Shown here one piece after another: positions 44,654-56,300 of a stretch of 64,000 bases of DNA. Source of the DNA: Flavobacterium franklandianum (GTDB taxonomy: Bacteria; Bacteroidota; Bacteroidia; Flavobacteriales; Flavobacteriaceae); the NCBI RefSeq assembly GCF_007097365.1, contig NZ_VJZR01000004.1, positions 124,001-188,000 on the forward strand, in the 5' to 3' direction. The notes under the pieces are model-generated. The model worked only from the letters and a program-made list of their open reading frames with translations. It made no database searches and was not told where the DNA came from. How positions within the stretch are numbered: the first letter of the stretch is position 1; every line of letters begins with the position of its first letter. Made by a program: the position numbers and the translations under genes.

Positions 44654-45196
44654 TTAATTCGTATATTGCATATCGAAACGACCTTCTCGTATTTTGTGAA
44701 TCACACCTTTGCCATCTTTAATGTCGTACCAAAATGTACCTGAAACAATGTGTTTGGTAAAATCAAGTTTGGATATTTTCATTTCCCCTTTTTCTACGTT
44801 AGATGTCCTTTTCAATTCATAAATTCCAGTTATATCATCTCCGAAGTAATACAATCCTGAAGCATTTCCATCGATTTTATCTTGAAGAATATAAATTTTA
44901 CCCTCTTCTATTTTTAAATTATCTGTACTTAGGCCTAATCCTATTAGTTGATTTTTAGGATAAGTGCTTCCTTGCAATGAAAAATAATATCCATTAACAT
45001 ACTGATAAACACAATTTTTAGCGAGATTTTGATTTCCTGGCACAAAAGCCACTCCATCGAGCAAGCAACCAAAGGTTTTTGCTCCAGTTTGCGTAGCAGG
45101 CGGTAGTTTTTCTAACTCTGTTTTAGGTTTATCATCGTCTTTATCACAAGAGGTTAAGGTAAACACGGTTAAGATTAATAATAATAGGTTTCTCAT
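44654..45196 (-). CDS. DUF6252-family lipoprotein, copy 2
   Basis: A 180-residue lipoprotein with the signal ending in TLTSC and the spacer DKDDDKPKTELEKLPPATQ. It shares GCLLDGVAFVPG, KISKLDFTKHIVSGTFWYDI and IREGRFDMQY with copy 1 at 43189-43734. It is the first gene of the minus-strand group, ~120 bases ahead of the exported protein gene. Upstream is a 15-base A-tract at 45235-45249. Function unknown. Confidence 0.8.
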   Translation of the reverse strand: MRNLLLLILTVFTLTSCDKDDDKPKTELEKLPPATQTGAKTFGCLLDGVAFVPGNQNLAKNCVYQYVNGYYFSLQGSTYPKNQLIGLGLSTDNLKIEEGKIYILQDKIDGNASGLYYFGDDITGIYELKRTSNVEKGEMKISKLDFTKHIVSGTFWYDIKDGKGVIHKIREGRFDMQYTN

Positions 45197-45493
45197 AGTT
45201 TAGGATATTGATAATGAATGTTTTGTAAATCTACAAAAAAAAAAAAAAACAGTTTAACAAGTTAATTAACAATTAATTGTTAATTTTTTTGTAATCTGAA
45301 TTTAGAATTTGATGGTAAAAAGTTTGAAATTCTATTTTTTTTTCTAAAGATGCAAACTTGGCATTGATGTTTGCCGCTAAAGAGGTATTGATGTTTTGAG
45401 CAGCTGCAAAATAAGTAACGCACAAAAAAATACTATTAAAGTATAATTTTTCTTAAATTTGAAACATATTTATACCATTAAAATCACTACCAA

Positions 45494-46534
45494 ATGAGAA
45501 TAGAAACAGAAATGAAATTGGGGTTCAAAGATGTAATGATTAGACCTAAACGATCAACATTAAAGAGCCGTTCTCATGTCAGTTTAGAAAGAGAATTCAA
45601 ATTTTTGCACAGTACCGCAACTTGGACAGGAGTTCCAATTATGGCTGCCAATATGGATACTGTAGGAACATTTGCTATGGCAAAAGCTTTGGCCGAAGAC
45701 AAACTTTTTACCGCCATCCACAAACATTATTCCGTTCAGGAATGGAATGATTTTTTGCGTGATTTAGCGCCAGAAATGTATAATTACATCGCCATAAGTA
45801 CCGGAACAGGAAAAAACGATTCCAAAAAAATAGCTGATATTTTCCAAGCCAATCCACAATTGAAATTCATTTGTATAGATGTGGCCAATGGCTATTCGGA
45901 GCATTTTGTAAATTTTGTGCAACAAACTCGCAAGCAATATCCCGATAAAGTGATTATTGCCGGAAATGTGGTGACAGGCGAAATGGTAGAAGAATTATTA
46001 TTGGCTGGAGCCGATATGATAAAGGTAGGAATTGGACCCGGTTCGGTTTGTACTACCAGAGTAAAAACGGGTGTGGGTTATCCTCAACTTTCAGCTATTA
46101 TCGAATGTGCCGATGCCGCTCACGGTCTTGGCGGACAAATCATTAGTGATGGTGGTTGCAAAACTCCGGGTGATGTGGCCAAAGCTTTTGGAGCTGGTGC
46201 CGATTTTGTCATGCTTGGCGGAATGCTTGCTGGTCATACCGAAAGCGGTGGTGAATTGATAGAAATTGATGGCGAAAAGTTCAAACAATTTTACGGGATG
46301 AGTTCGACCACTGCAATGGAAAAACATTTAGGTGGCGTAGCTGAATATCGTGCAAGCGAGGGAAAAACAGTTGAAGTGCCTTTTAGAGGCGATGTTGAAG
46401 TGACTTTAAAAGATATTCTTGGCGGTTTGCGAAGTGCTTGTACCTATGTTGGTGCTTCCCGTTTGAAAGAATTGACCAAACGAACTACTTTTATAAGAGT
46501 AGCGGAGCAGGAAAACACGGTTTACACCAAATAA
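45494..46534 (+). CDS. guaC: GMP reductase
   Basis: A 346-residue TIM-barrel enzyme nearly the length of Escherichia coli GuaC (347) and very close to it from the first residues ([20 protein letters not shown]). The catalytic Cys is in GPGSVCTTR and the phosphate site in [20 protein letters not shown] followed by [10 protein letters not shown]. The absence of CBS domains separates it from IMP dehydrogenase. It converts GMP to IMP with NADPH. The strength of the match to gammaproteobacterial GuaC could indicate an old transfer, but it may simply be a conserved family. It ends in a strong terminator. Confidence 0.95.
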   Translation: MRIETEMKLGFKDVMIRPKRSTLKSRSHVSLEREFKFLHSTATWTGVPIMAANMDTVGTFAMAKALAEDKLFTAIHKHYSVQEWNDFLRDLAPEMYNYIAISTGTGKNDSKKIADIFQANPQLKFICIDVANGYSEHFVNFVQQTRKQYPDKVIIAGNVVTGEMVEELLLAGADMIKVGIGPGSVCTTRVKTGVGYPQLSAIIECADAAHGLGGQIISDGGCKTPGDVAKAFGAGADFVMLGGMLAGHTESGGELIEIDGEKFKQFYGMSSTTAMEKHLGGVAEYRASEGKTVEVPFRGDVEVTLKDILGGLRSACTYVGASRLKELTKRTTFIRVAEQENTVYTK

Positions 46535-46614
46535 GTATTGCTCCTTATTAAGGAGTCATTTTTGATACTCTATTTGAATTGAAAGTGTAAATGGTATTAA
46601 AATATATTTTCATC

Positions 46615-46656
46615 AAATCCCCTTTCGAAGTTTTGCTTTGAAAGGGGATTTTTATT
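46615..46656 (+). terminator. Terminator after guaC
   Basis: AAATCCCCTTTC and GAAAGGGGATTT form a 12-base stem with a 13-base loop, followed by TTTATTT. It is ~80 bases after the stop. Confidence 0.85.
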
Positions 46657-47031
46657 TACTATTTCTAACGGAATTAGTTTGTTTTTGGATCGATTCTTCT
46701 ATGAATTATGTTCCAGTTTATACCAATTTCATTCCATTTTTTTTAATAAAAATTCACTCTACAGGTTCGTTTTCAGAAGAAATTGAGACAAAAATAAAAA
46801 TTAAAAAAAGCTATACCGTTATCGTAATTTTCACAATTTTACTTCAAAATCCTTGAAATAATTAAGATAATAAATTTATGAGACTAATAATGTATTGAAT
46901 TAGTTTTCAATGAGGTAAAACTTTAAGCTATTCCTAAAAAAATCGTAAAATACATATTCTATTTACATATTTCGTAAATTTAATCATAGAAATAAAGGAA
47001 AGAATTTAGATAAATTTTAGAGATATAAAAA
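46657..47031. other. Leader region of pflB
   Basis: About 375 bases without a credible gene. It should contain the pflB promoter and oxygen-responsive control; I see AT-rich sequence and no clear FNR-type or TAnnTTTG box. AAAGGAAAG near 46995 is the only purine-rich patch before the ATG. Confidence 0.45.
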
Positions 47032-49266
47032 ATGAAAAATTTAGTAAAAAGTTTAGAGTTTAAAGTTGGTGTTTGGAAAGACAGTATTAATGTACACGAT
47101 TTTATATTGCAAAACCTTAAATCGTACGAAGGTGATGCGAGTTTTTTGGTTGGCCCATCATTCAGAACAATTCAACTTTGGGATGTTTGTAAAGAATCAC
47201 TTGTGAAAGAAAGAGAAAATGGTGGTTGTCTTGCCATTGATACCGAGGTTATTTCTAATATTACCTCATTTGAACCAGGATACATTCAAAAAGAAAATGA
47301 AACTATTGTAGGACTTCAAACTGATGAACTATTAAAAAGAGCGATGAAACCTTATGGTGGAATCAAATTAGTTGAATCAGCTGTAGCAGAAAAAGGATTG
47401 AAAGTTTCAGACAGAGTAGTAGATATTTTTAACTACGCCAAAAATCACAATCAAGCTGTTTTTGATGCTTATGATGGTGAAATTAAAACATTCAGATCCA
47501 AACACGTATTGACAGGTTTACCTGATAATTATGCAAGAGGAAGAATAATAGGTGATTTCAGAAGAGTAGCTCTTTATGGTATTGACCGATTGATTACAGA
47601 AAAAAAATTAGATAAAATAAATGTTTCTGGCGAAATGAGCGATGCTAAAGTTCGTTTGCGTGAAGAAATTGCAGAGCAAATTAAAGCCTTGCAAGACATG
47701 AAAACCATGGCTCTTTCTTATGGAATTGACATTTCGAAACCAGCAACTACTGCTCACGAAGCAGTTCAGTTTACTTATTTAGGATATTTAAGTGCTGTAA
47801 AAGAACAAGATGGAGCAGCAATGTCTCTTGGAAATGTTTCTTCGTTTTTAGATGTTTACATTCAAAATGATATCGAAGCTGGAATTATTGACGAAGAGCA
47901 AGCTCAAGAATATATTGACCAATTTGTAATGAAATTGCGATTAGTGCGTCACCTTCGTCCGGGAGCTTACGATGCTATTTTTGGTGGAGATCCAACTTGG
48001 GTTACTGAAGCCATTGGAGGTCAATTACACGATGGAAGAACCAAAGTGACTAAAACTTCTTTCCGTTTCTTGCAAACACTTTACAATTTAGGTGCTTCAC
48101 CAGAACCGAATTTAACGATTCTTTGGTCTGAAAGTTTGCCACAAGGTTTCAAAGATTTTTGTGCACAAGTTTCTATCGACACTTCATCACTTCAATATGA
48201 AAATGACGATTTGATGAGAGACAATCGTGGTTCAGACGATTACGGAATTGCTTGTTGTGTTTCGTATCAAGAAATTGGAAAAACGATTCAACACTTTGGG
48301 GCTCGTGCCAATTTACCAAAAGCGCTTTTATTATCATTGAATGGAGGTAGAGAAGAAGTAGAAGGGGCTCAAGTTGTGAGTGGTATTTCAGAAATGGACG
48401 ACGAAGTATTGGACTATAATACGGTAATGAAATCTTTCAAGAAAACATTGGCCGAAGTAGCTCGTGTCTACGCAAAATCAATGTATATCATTCATTATAT
48501 GCACGATAAATATTATTATGAAAGAGCTCAGATGTCATTGATTGATAGCAATCCAAAAATTGATATCGCTTATGGAGCTGCGGGAATTTCGATTATTGCC
48601 GATTCACTTTCTGCTATTAAATATGCCAAAGTAACGCCAGTTAGAAACGAATTTGGTTTGACTTCAGATTTTAAAATTGAAGGTGATTTTCCAAAATTTG
48701 GTAATGACGACGATAGAGTAGATGTTATTGCTCAAGAAGTGACCAAAATCTTTATCGATGAGTTGAGAAAACACAAAACGTATAAAAATTCGACACCAAC
48801 ACTTTCCTTGTTAACGATTACTTCTAATGTGATGTACGGTTCCAATACAGGTGCAACACCTGACGGTCGTAAAGCGGGCGAGGCTTTTGCTCCGGGTGCC
48901 AATCCAATGCACGGTAGAGATGAAAATGGAGCGATTGCTTCTTTGAACTCGGTAAGTAAATTGAATTACAACGATGCCCAAGACGGAATTTCTTATACTT
49001 TCACTATGGTTCCCAAATCATTAGGAAACAATTTAGAAGAGCAAGTTAGTAATTTGACCACTACATTGGATGCTTATTTTGGAAGAAATGCACACCACTT
49101 GAATGTGAATATTCTAAACAAAGAAACCTTGTTGGACGCCTACAATCATCCTGAGAATTATCCTCAATTGACTATCCGTGTTTCGGGTTACGCTGTTAAT
49201 TTTGTACGTTTGTCCAAAGCACACCAATTAGAAGTTATCAGCAGAACTTTCCACAGTACTATGTAA
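47032..49266 (+). CDS. pflB: Formate acetyltransferase (pyruvate formate-lyase)
   Basis: A 744-residue glycyl-radical enzyme. The catalytic Cys pair is in [13 protein letters not shown] (near residues 406-407) and the radical Gly in [17 protein letters not shown] close to the C-terminus. It splits pyruvate with CoA into acetyl-CoA and formate under anoxic conditions. Its activase is the next gene, ~275 bases downstream beyond an inverted repeat, then a formate-type carrier. This gives the organism a mixed-acid style fermentation option, not universal in Flavobacterium. It is of normal length and shows no damage. Confidence 0.97.
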   Translation: MKNLVKSLEFKVGVWKDSINVHDFILQNLKSYEGDASFLVGPSFRTIQLWDVCKESLVKERENGGCLAIDTEVISNITSFEPGYIQKENETIVGLQTDELLKRAMKPYGGIKLVESAVAEKGLKVSDRVVDIFNYAKNHNQAVFDAYDGEIKTFRSKHVLTGLPDNYARGRIIGDFRRVALYGIDRLITEKKLDKINVSGEMSDAKVRLREEIAEQIKALQDMKTMALSYGIDISKPATTAHEAVQFTYLGYLSAVKEQDGAAMSLGNVSSFLDVYIQNDIEAGIIDEEQAQEYIDQFVMKLRLVRHLRPGAYDAIFGGDPTWVTEAIGGQLHDGRTKVTKTSFRFLQTLYNLGASPEPNLTILWSESLPQGFKDFCAQVSIDTSSLQYENDDLMRDNRGSDDYGIACCVSYQEIGKTIQHFGARANLPKALLLSLNGGREEVEGAQVVSGISEMDDEVLDYNTVMKSFKKTLAEVARVYAKSMYIIHYMHDKYYYERAQMSLIDSNPKIDIAYGAAGISIIADSLSAIKYAKVTPVRNEFGLTSDFKIEGDFPKFGNDDDRVDVIAQEVTKIFIDELRKHKTYKNSTPTLSLLTITSNVMYGSNTGATPDGRKAGEAFAPGANPMHGRDENGAIASLNSVSKLNYNDAQDGISYTFTMVPKSLGNNLEEQVSNLTTTLDAYFGRNAHHLNVNILNKETLLDAYNHPENYPQLTIRVSGYAVNFVRLSKAHQLEVISRTFHSTM

Positions 49267-49380
49267 TTTCAAATTATAATGTATTTTTATAAATTCTATT
49301 TTTTTAAATTTTTACTTAAAGAAATAGAATTTAATTTTAAGGTTCTTCTGGGAAAATTGTGAACATTTAGCTTATTTTCA

Positions 49381-49447
49381 AACCATTAAGATTTTAAGGT
49401 TCATTAAGCGCACTAAATCTTAATTTTCTTAATGATCTTAATGGTTT
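49381..49447. repeat. Inverted element of TTAAG modules between pflB and pflA
   Basis: The left arm has CCATTAAG, TTTTAAGG, TTCATTAAG in a row; the right arm ends CTTAATGATCTTAATGGT, the inverse wording. Module spacing is 9-10 bases. It resembles in build the element at 14690-14765. There is no T-run, so pflA may still be transcribed through it. Confidence 0.6.
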
Positions 49448-49541
49448 ATTTGTTTGTGAGCTATACTGGTTGGCTGGATTAATATAATGTTTTAGCTTTT
49501 CATAAAAAACACAGTAGAACCAATTTTAATAACAAACACCT

Positions 49542-50318
49542 ATGTACTTCCTAGAACAAGACGCCCATTTATTAAACGATTCGGATAATGATATTTTAAG
49601 GATTCATTCTTTAGAAACTTTTGGAACCCACGATGGTCCCGGAATTCGGATGGTGGTATTTGTTCAAGGTTGTCAATTTCGATGTTTGTATTGTCAAAAT
49701 CCAGATTCTATAGACATTCACGGAGGAACATTGGTCACAATTGACGAATTGGTTTCGAAAGCATTAAAACAAAAATCTTATTTTGGTAAACAAGGTGGAG
49801 TAACCGTTTCTGGTGGTGAACCTTTGTTGCAAAGAACCAAATTAATTCACTTATTTGATCGTTTGCACGAAAACGGAATCAATACGTGTTTGGATTCGAA
49901 TGGACGCGTTTTAGACGATCACACTAAAGAACTTTTAGAAAGAACTGATTTGCTGCTATTGGATGTCAAACACATCAATCCAGAATGGCACAAAAAACTC
50001 ACTAGTTTAAACAATACCACTACATTAAAAATTGCCGAACACCGCGAAAGCACAGGCAAACCAATGTGGTTGCGTTATGTTTTTGTTCCGGGATGGACGG
50101 ATCAAGAGGAATATTTACACGAATGGGCCAAACATTTTTCGGGTTATAAAACAGTTGAAAGAGTAGAAATTATCCCTTTTCACCAATTGGGAAAACACAA
50201 ATGGGAGTTGATGAATATGAAATATGAGTTAGCCGATACACCTTCGCCTACAACAGAAGCCTTAGAAAATGCCAAAGCTATTTTCAGCTCGTATTTAGAT
50301 AACGTTACCATAAAATAA
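49542..50318 (+). CDS. pflA: Pyruvate formate-lyase activating enzyme
   Basis: A 258-residue radical-SAM protein. The 4Fe-4S motif CxxxCxxC is in FVQGCQFRCLYCQNPDS (near residues 45-52), preceded by ETFGTHDGPGIRMV; GGVTVSGGEPLLQ is the SAM-binding GGE motif. It installs the glycyl radical on PflB. The first ~20 residues (MYFLEQDAHLLNDSDND) are an N-terminal extension before the conserved core; a later start is possible but I see no better ATG. It forms a transcription unit with the carrier 32 bases downstream. Confidence 0.96.
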   Translation: MYFLEQDAHLLNDSDNDILRIHSLETFGTHDGPGIRMVVFVQGCQFRCLYCQNPDSIDIHGGTLVTIDELVSKALKQKSYFGKQGGVTVSGGEPLLQRTKLIHLFDRLHENGINTCLDSNGRVLDDHTKELLERTDLLLLDVKHINPEWHKKLTSLNNTTTLKIAEHRESTGKPMWLRYVFVPGWTDQEEYLHEWAKHFSGYKTVERVEIIPFHQLGKHKWELMNMKYELADTPSPTTEALENAKAIFSSYLDNVTIK

Positions 50319-50350
50319 ATTCAGATTTTACCGCATTAAGAATTAGAAGA

Positions 50351-51529
50351 ATGAAAAAGAATAAATATTTAATCGTGTTGGCAGGAATGATTATGCAGCT
50401 GTCCATCGGGTCTATTTATGCGTATAGCAAATGGATCGAACCTTTATCTAATGAATTGAATTGGGATGCTCACGATACCAAAACAGGGTTTAGTTTAGCC
50501 ATTTGTTTCTTAGGATTAACGGCAGCTTTTATGTGCAAATTGGCTCAAAAAGTGGGGCCAACCAAAGCAGGATTGCTAGCAACATTATTTTTAACCTTAG
50601 GATTATTAGGAAGTGCTTTGGCTGTAAATATGGGTAATATCTACTTGTTTTACCTAACATTTGGTGTTTTACAAGGAATTGGTTTAGGATTTGGATATGT
50701 TGTTCCAGTTTATACCGTCGTAAAATGGTTTCCTGACAAACCGGGATTGGCTTCCGGAATTATCATTATGTCTTTTGCTTTAGGTTCCTTATTGGCTTCT
50801 TTTTTAATTGGGCCTTTAATTGCTTCTATGGGATTATCAGGCGCTTTTGCCACACTTGGAATTGGCTACGGAATTTGCATGTTGTTGAGCGCATTATATT
50901 TGGCAAATCCTGAAAGTACGAGCACACCACACCACACTCATATCGATTTAACTCCAAAAGAAATCCTAACAGACAAACGTTTTATGGCACTTTGGTTATT
51001 GTTGTTCTTAAACGTTTGTGGCGGAATTGCCATTATCTCCAAAGCGGCTGTTTTAGGGCAAGAAGTGGTAGGAATGAGTACTGCACAGGCGACAATGTTT
51101 GTAGCCATCATCGGGTTGTTTAATGGGATTGGGCGTTTGTTTTGGTCCAGTATTTCGGATAAAATTGGGTGTTGGACTACTTTTATGCTTTTTATTGGAA
51201 TAAATGCTATTTGCTTCACTTTAATTCCTAGTTTTTCGACCAATAATACATCTTTTCAAATCTTGACTTATGTGATTATTGCGGGTTACGGAGCTGGTTT
51301 TGCTACAATGCCTTCGTTTGTAAAAAGTATTTATGGAACTGAAAATTACGGACAAGTTTTGGGTTACATCTTAACGGCTTGGTCTGCCGCAGCTTTTGCA
51401 GGACCATTATTGCTGGGTTTAAGCACAGAAATTACTATTTTCTATTTATTCTCAATCCTGTTAATCATTGCTTTAGTCGTTGGAATCTGGTTGAAAAGTT
51501 TGTTAGGAAATTCATTATTTATCAAATAA
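50351..51529 (+). CDS. MFS transporter of the oxalate/formate antiporter (OFA) type
   Basis: A 392-residue membrane protein with 12 predicted helices. The start LVLAGMIMQLSIGSIYAYS and VVKWFPDKPGLASGIIIMSF are OFA-family hallmarks. Coming directly after pflBA, it most likely exports formate or exchanges it for another small acid across the inner membrane; FocA-type formate channels are absent. Substrate is inferred from the neighbourhood. The last ~15 residues are a hydrophobic helix end plus a short tail. Confidence 0.88.
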   Translation: MKKNKYLIVLAGMIMQLSIGSIYAYSKWIEPLSNELNWDAHDTKTGFSLAICFLGLTAAFMCKLAQKVGPTKAGLLATLFLTLGLLGSALAVNMGNIYLFYLTFGVLQGIGLGFGYVVPVYTVVKWFPDKPGLASGIIIMSFALGSLLASFLIGPLIASMGLSGAFATLGIGYGICMLLSALYLANPESTSTPHHTHIDLTPKEILTDKRFMALWLLLFLNVCGGIAIISKAAVLGQEVVGMSTAQATMFVAIIGLFNGIGRLFWSSISDKIGCWTTFMLFIGINAICFTLIPSFSTNNTSFQILTYVIIAGYGAGFATMPSFVKSIYGTENYGQVLGYILTAWSAAAFAGPLLLGLSTEITIFYLFSILLIIALVVGIWLKSLLGNSLFIK

Positions 51530-51647
51530 AAATGTGCAAACTGCCGTTAATAAAATTTCAATTTTAGGTAATATATAAATCTAACTTATAAAAAAAAAGT
51601 TAAAATTACTTTGTTGATGTTAGTTTGTCATTAACTTCGCAAAAAAT

Positions 51648-52043
51648 ATGAAAGCAAATATTTATTACATATTCTTACTTTTTCTTCTTGCACTTGGAGG
51701 AAATCATTTATTTGCAAATACGCATCAAAGTGCTGCAAGAGCTACTTTTTCTGAATATGGTGTAAAACATGAACAAATTAAACACAAAAAATCAAATCGA
51801 CATAGTACCATAAATGTAGTAATTGATATTGATTTTGACGAGGAGTTCCATACCAATGAAAATCAAGAAGAAGGAAATTCTAATCATTTATTAGCAAATA
51901 CCAACGGATTCTTAAACAATTGGTATTTGACTTTCGCTGACCCATTTTTTTTTAAAAATCGCTCCGATAATTTTAAAATTTCCGAACCTTTTAGTGTTCA
52001 TTCCAATCCTATTTATCTTGTAATAGGAGATTTCAGAATTTGA
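51648..52043 (+). CDS. Small exported protein preceding the RND efflux operon
   Basis: 131 residues with a signal peptide (MKANIYYIFLLFLLALGG, cleavage likely near LFANT). The mature part is hydrophilic, with YGVKHEQIKHKKSNRHST and an acidic stretch VVIDIDFDEEFHTNENQEE, then DPFFFKNRSDNFKISEP. I do not recognise the family. It precedes the periplasmic adaptor gene by ~170 bases on the same strand, so a role linked to efflux or its induction is plausible but unproven. Confidence 0.6.
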   Translation: MKANIYYIFLLFLLALGGNHLFANTHQSAARATFSEYGVKHEQIKHKKSNRHSTINVVIDIDFDEEFHTNENQEEGNSNHLLANTNGFLNNWYLTFADPFFFKNRSDNFKISEPFSVHSNPIYLVIGDFRI

Positions 52044-52213
52044 TATTTACCGCACATCAGTTCCCAAAGATGTGATTTTGTATCTTTAATCGAGGCTATT
52101 TATTTCATTTTATCTTTATTTAAGGTTCATAATTAACGCTGGCAACTGATTGTGTTTTTTTTTCAAAGGAATTCCTCATTCCAAGCATTATCTATTAAAA
52201 CCATTTTTATATC

Positions 52214-53296
52214 ATGAAGAAAATAATCGTGTTCGCGGGCTTGATAGCCTTGACGTGTATAACAAGCTGTACATCAAAAAAACAAGAAAAAAAAGAAGTT
52301 GAAAAATTTACGGTTACTAATCCTATATCCATTGATACTTCGTTTACCAAGCAATATGTTTCCCAAATCAAATCAGTGAGAAACGTTGAAATTCGGGCTC
52401 AGGAAAAAGGCTATTTACAAAATATTTATGTTGATGAAGGTCAATTTGTAAAGGCAGGGCAAGTGTTATTTCGAATCATGCCTGGATTGTATCAAGCTGA
52501 ATTGTTGAAAGCACAAGCCGAAACCAAAGCCGCTGAAGTTGAATTTCAGAATGCTAAGACGTTAGCAGATAAAAACATAGTTTCCAAAAATGAGCAAGTT
52601 GTTGCTCAGGCCAGGTTAGATCAAGCACGAGCAGAAGTAGCACTAGCAAAACTTCATTTGTCATTCACTGAAATTAGAGCGCCCTTTGATGGAATCATCG
52701 ACCGAATTCCTAAAAAATTAGGAAGTCTTATAGACGAAGGGGAATTATTGACGAGCCTTTCAGACAATAGTCAAATGTTTGCTTATTTCAACGTTTCTGA
52801 ACCAGAATATATTCAATATGAGACGGATTTAAAAGATCGTGCCGACAACAATGTGAATCTGGTTTTAGCCAATGGCGACTTATTTAAATACAAAGGAAAA
52901 GTAGAAGTTATCGAAAGTGAATTTGATAACGAAACCGGAAATATCGCTTTTAGGGCAAGATTTGCCAATTCAGATAAATTGCTTCGAAACGGTGAAACGG
53001 GACAAGTGCAAATGGTTGTTCCCTTGAGAAACGCGATCGTGATTCCTCAAAAAGCAACCTATGAAATTCAAGATAAAAAGTATGTTTTTGTTGTGGATAA
53101 AAGCAATAAAGTAAGTTCTAGAGAGATTACAGTTTCAGGAGAAATTCCAGATTTGTATGTCATAAAAAGTGGAATTACTGCAAGCGATAAAATTCTATTT
53201 GAAGGCATTCAGAAGGTAAAAGATAACGACAAAATTAATTATGATTTCGTAGCGCCTCAAAAAGTAATTAATAATTTACGATTAAAAGCGGAGTAA
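52214..53296 (+). CDS. RND efflux periplasmic adaptor (membrane fusion protein), lipoprotein
   Basis: 360 residues. The signal ends with the lipobox CITSC. Parts in order: barrel-sandwich hybrid start VEIRAQEKGYLQNIYVDEGQ (lipoyl half), a coiled-coil hairpin (~95-150, AELLKAQAETKAAEVEFQNA), the second lipoyl half IRAPFDGIIDRI, a beta-barrel with GETGQVQMVVPLRNAIVIPQ, and a membrane-proximal domain. It joins the inner-membrane pump to the outer-membrane channel. It is followed ~95 bases later by the pump gene. Confidence 0.93.
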   Translation: MKKIIVFAGLIALTCITSCTSKKQEKKEVEKFTVTNPISIDTSFTKQYVSQIKSVRNVEIRAQEKGYLQNIYVDEGQFVKAGQVLFRIMPGLYQAELLKAQAETKAAEVEFQNAKTLADKNIVSKNEQVVAQARLDQARAEVALAKLHLSFTEIRAPFDGIIDRIPKKLGSLIDEGELLTSLSDNSQMFAYFNVSEPEYIQYETDLKDRADNNVNLVLANGDLFKYKGKVEVIESEFDNETGNIAFRARFANSDKLLRNGETGQVQMVVPLRNAIVIPQKATYEIQDKKYVFVVDKSNKVSSREITVSGEIPDLYVIKSGITASDKILFEGIQKVKDNDKINYDFVAPQKVINNLRLKAE

Positions 53297-53391
53297 TAGT
53301 AAGCTAATAGTATTTAGTTTACAGTGTTCAGTAACGGTTTACTATTTAGAATATGAAACTCCATTTTGTTTAATCATTAAAAAATAAATCA

Positions 53392-56300
53392 ATGTTTGAT
53401 AAATTTATACAAAGACCTGTTATGTCGATAGTAATATCGCTTATCATAGTCTTTTTAGGGGTGTTAGCGGTAATGAATTTGCCAATAACCCAATTTCCGA
53501 CCATATCGCCACCAATGGTCAATATTACTGCAGATTATCCTGGTTCTAACGGGGAATTGATGATCAAATCGGTTGTTATTCCATTAGAAAGAGCTTTGAA
53601 TGGAGTTCCAGGAATGAAATATATGACCTCTGATGCAGGAAATGATGGTGAAGCGAGTATACAAGTTGTGTTTAACTTAGGTACTGATCCCAATCAAGCT
53701 GCCATTAATGTTCAAAATCGCGTCGCTTCGGTTACCAATAAATTGCCACCATTGGTAGTAAGAGAAGGGGTAAAGATTACCCGAGAAGTACCGAGTATGT
53801 TGATGTATGTGAACCTTTTTAGTACGGATAAAAATACCGACATGAAGTTCTTATACAATTATGCCGATATCAATGTTTTATCAGAATTAAAAAGGGTAAA
53901 TGGTATTGGATCTGGGGATATTTTAGGAACACGAGAATATGCAATGCGTATTTGGTTGAAACCAGATCGTATGTTGGCTTATAAAATTTCAGCCGATGAG
54001 TTAATGGAAGCTTTATCAAGTCAAAGTTTAGAAGCCTCGCCGGGAAAAACAGGTGAAGCCTCAGGTAAACGTTCACAAGCGTTTGAATATGTATTGAAAT
54101 ACTCTGGCCGTTTTACCACCAAAGAGCAATATGAAAATATTGTAGTACGATCCAACAGCAATGGCGAACTTTTGCGTTTAAAAGATATTGCCAAAGTGGA
54201 ATTTGGTAGCTCGATGTATGATATTTATTCCAATTTGAATGGAAAACCATCTGCTGCAATCGTACTAAAACAATCTTTTGGCAGTAATGCTAATCAAGTT
54301 ATTGCTGATATCAAGACCAAATTAGAAACCATTAAAAAGAAATTCCCAAAAGGAATGGATTATGAAATTTCGTATGATGTTTCGAAATTCTTGGATGCTT
54401 CTATCGAAAAGGTAATTCACACATTAATTGAAGCGTTTCTTTTAGTAGGATTGGTGGTGTTTCTCTTCTTAGGAGATTGGCGTTCTACAATCATTACCGC
54501 TGTAGCAGTACCAGTCTCATTGATAGGAACTTTTGTTTTCATGCAATTCTTCGATATTTCACTTAATTTAATTACTTTATTTGCTTTGGTTTTGGCCATT
54601 GGGATAGTCGTCGATAATGCGATTGTAGTTATTGAAGCTGTTCATGCCAAAATGGAAGAAGAACCTATTTCGGCTCTTAAAGCAACTAAAAAAGTAATGC
54701 ACGAAATTTCGGGAGCTATTATTGCCATTACCTTTTTGATGGTAGCAGTATTTATTCCTGTTACATTTATGTCTGGTCCAGTCGGAATGTTTTATAGACA
54801 ATTTTCGATTACAATGGTAACTTCAATTGTTCTTTCAGGCGTCGTGGCATTGACATTAACACCAGCGCTCTGTGCGATGATGTTGAAAAACAATCACGGA
54901 AAACCTAAAAAGAAAACACCTATAAATAAATTCGTAGATGGTTTTAACGATTGGTTTAACCTGACACAAACTAAATATGAAAATCTATTAGGAAAAATAG
55001 TGAACAGACAGTCAGTTACTTTTATAGTCCTTTTAGTTTTTTGTGCTGGAACTTGGCTTATCAGTAGTACCGTTCCATCAGGATTTATTCCAAATGAGGA
55101 TCAAGGAATGTTTTATGCCATTATTCAAACTCCTCCTGGTTCATCTTTAGAACGAACTAATGATATTGCAGATAAATTACAAAAAATTGCCGAAGGTGTA
55201 GAAGGAGTAAAATCAGTTTCTTCATTGGCGGGTTATGAAATTTTGACCGAAGGAACAGGATCTAATGCAGGAACTTGTTTGATAAATCTTAAGGATTGGA
55301 GCGACAGAAAACAATCAGTTCAGGAGATAATGACAGCATTAGAAGAAAAGTCGAAAGACATTCCGGGAGCCAATATCGAATTTTTTCAACCACCAGCCGT
55401 ACCTGGATATGGAGCAGCAGGAGGATTTGAACTTCGCTTATTGGATAAAACGGGTTCGGGCGATTACAAAAAAATGGAATCAATCAATACTGATTTCGTA
55501 AAAGAATTGAACAAGCGTCCTGAATTGTCCAATGTATTTAGTTTCTATAGTGCTAGTTTTCCGCAGTACATGATGAAGGTGGACAATGATCTTGCACAAC
55601 AAAAAGGAGTATCTATCGAAAATGCGATGAATACTTTGTCTACTCTTGTTGGAAGTAACTACGAGATTAGTTTCATTAAATTCGGAATTAATTATAAAGT
55701 AATCGTTCAAGCTGCACCAGAATATCGCTCACAACCCAATGATATTTTAAAACTCTATGTAAAAAACAATCGGGATGAAATGGTGCCTTTTTCAGCTTTT
55801 ATGAAATTAGAAAAGGTGTATGGTCTATCTGAAATTACAAGGCATAATATGTACACTTCTACAGAAATTAGTGGTTCTGCTGCTCCGGGATATAGCAGTG
55901 GAACTGCCATTAAAGTAATTCAAGATGTTGCTGTCGAAAAATTACCTAGAGGATATGATATCGATTGGGCAGGTATCTCTGCCGATGAGGTTGCTCAAGG
56001 CAATCAGGCAATATGGGTATTCTTAATTTGTTTAGCATTTGTGTACTTGGTTTTGGCCGCTCAATACGAAAGTTTTATTTTACCATTTTCGGTAATCCTT
56101 TCTTTGCCAGCAGGTATTTTTGGCGCTTTCCTTATGTTAAAACTGACAGGATTAGAAAATAATATTTATGCTCAAGTTGCTATGGTAATGCTCATTGGTT
56201 TACTCGGAAAAAATGCCGTGTTGATTGTAGAATTTGCCATACAAAAGCATGCGGCAGGAAAATCAGTTTTTGAAGCTGCAATAGAAGGCGCCAAAGCAAG

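Noticed and set aside
46638..46856. 72-codon frame after guaC
   Set aside because: It begins inside the guaC terminator stem and has no protein-like pattern.
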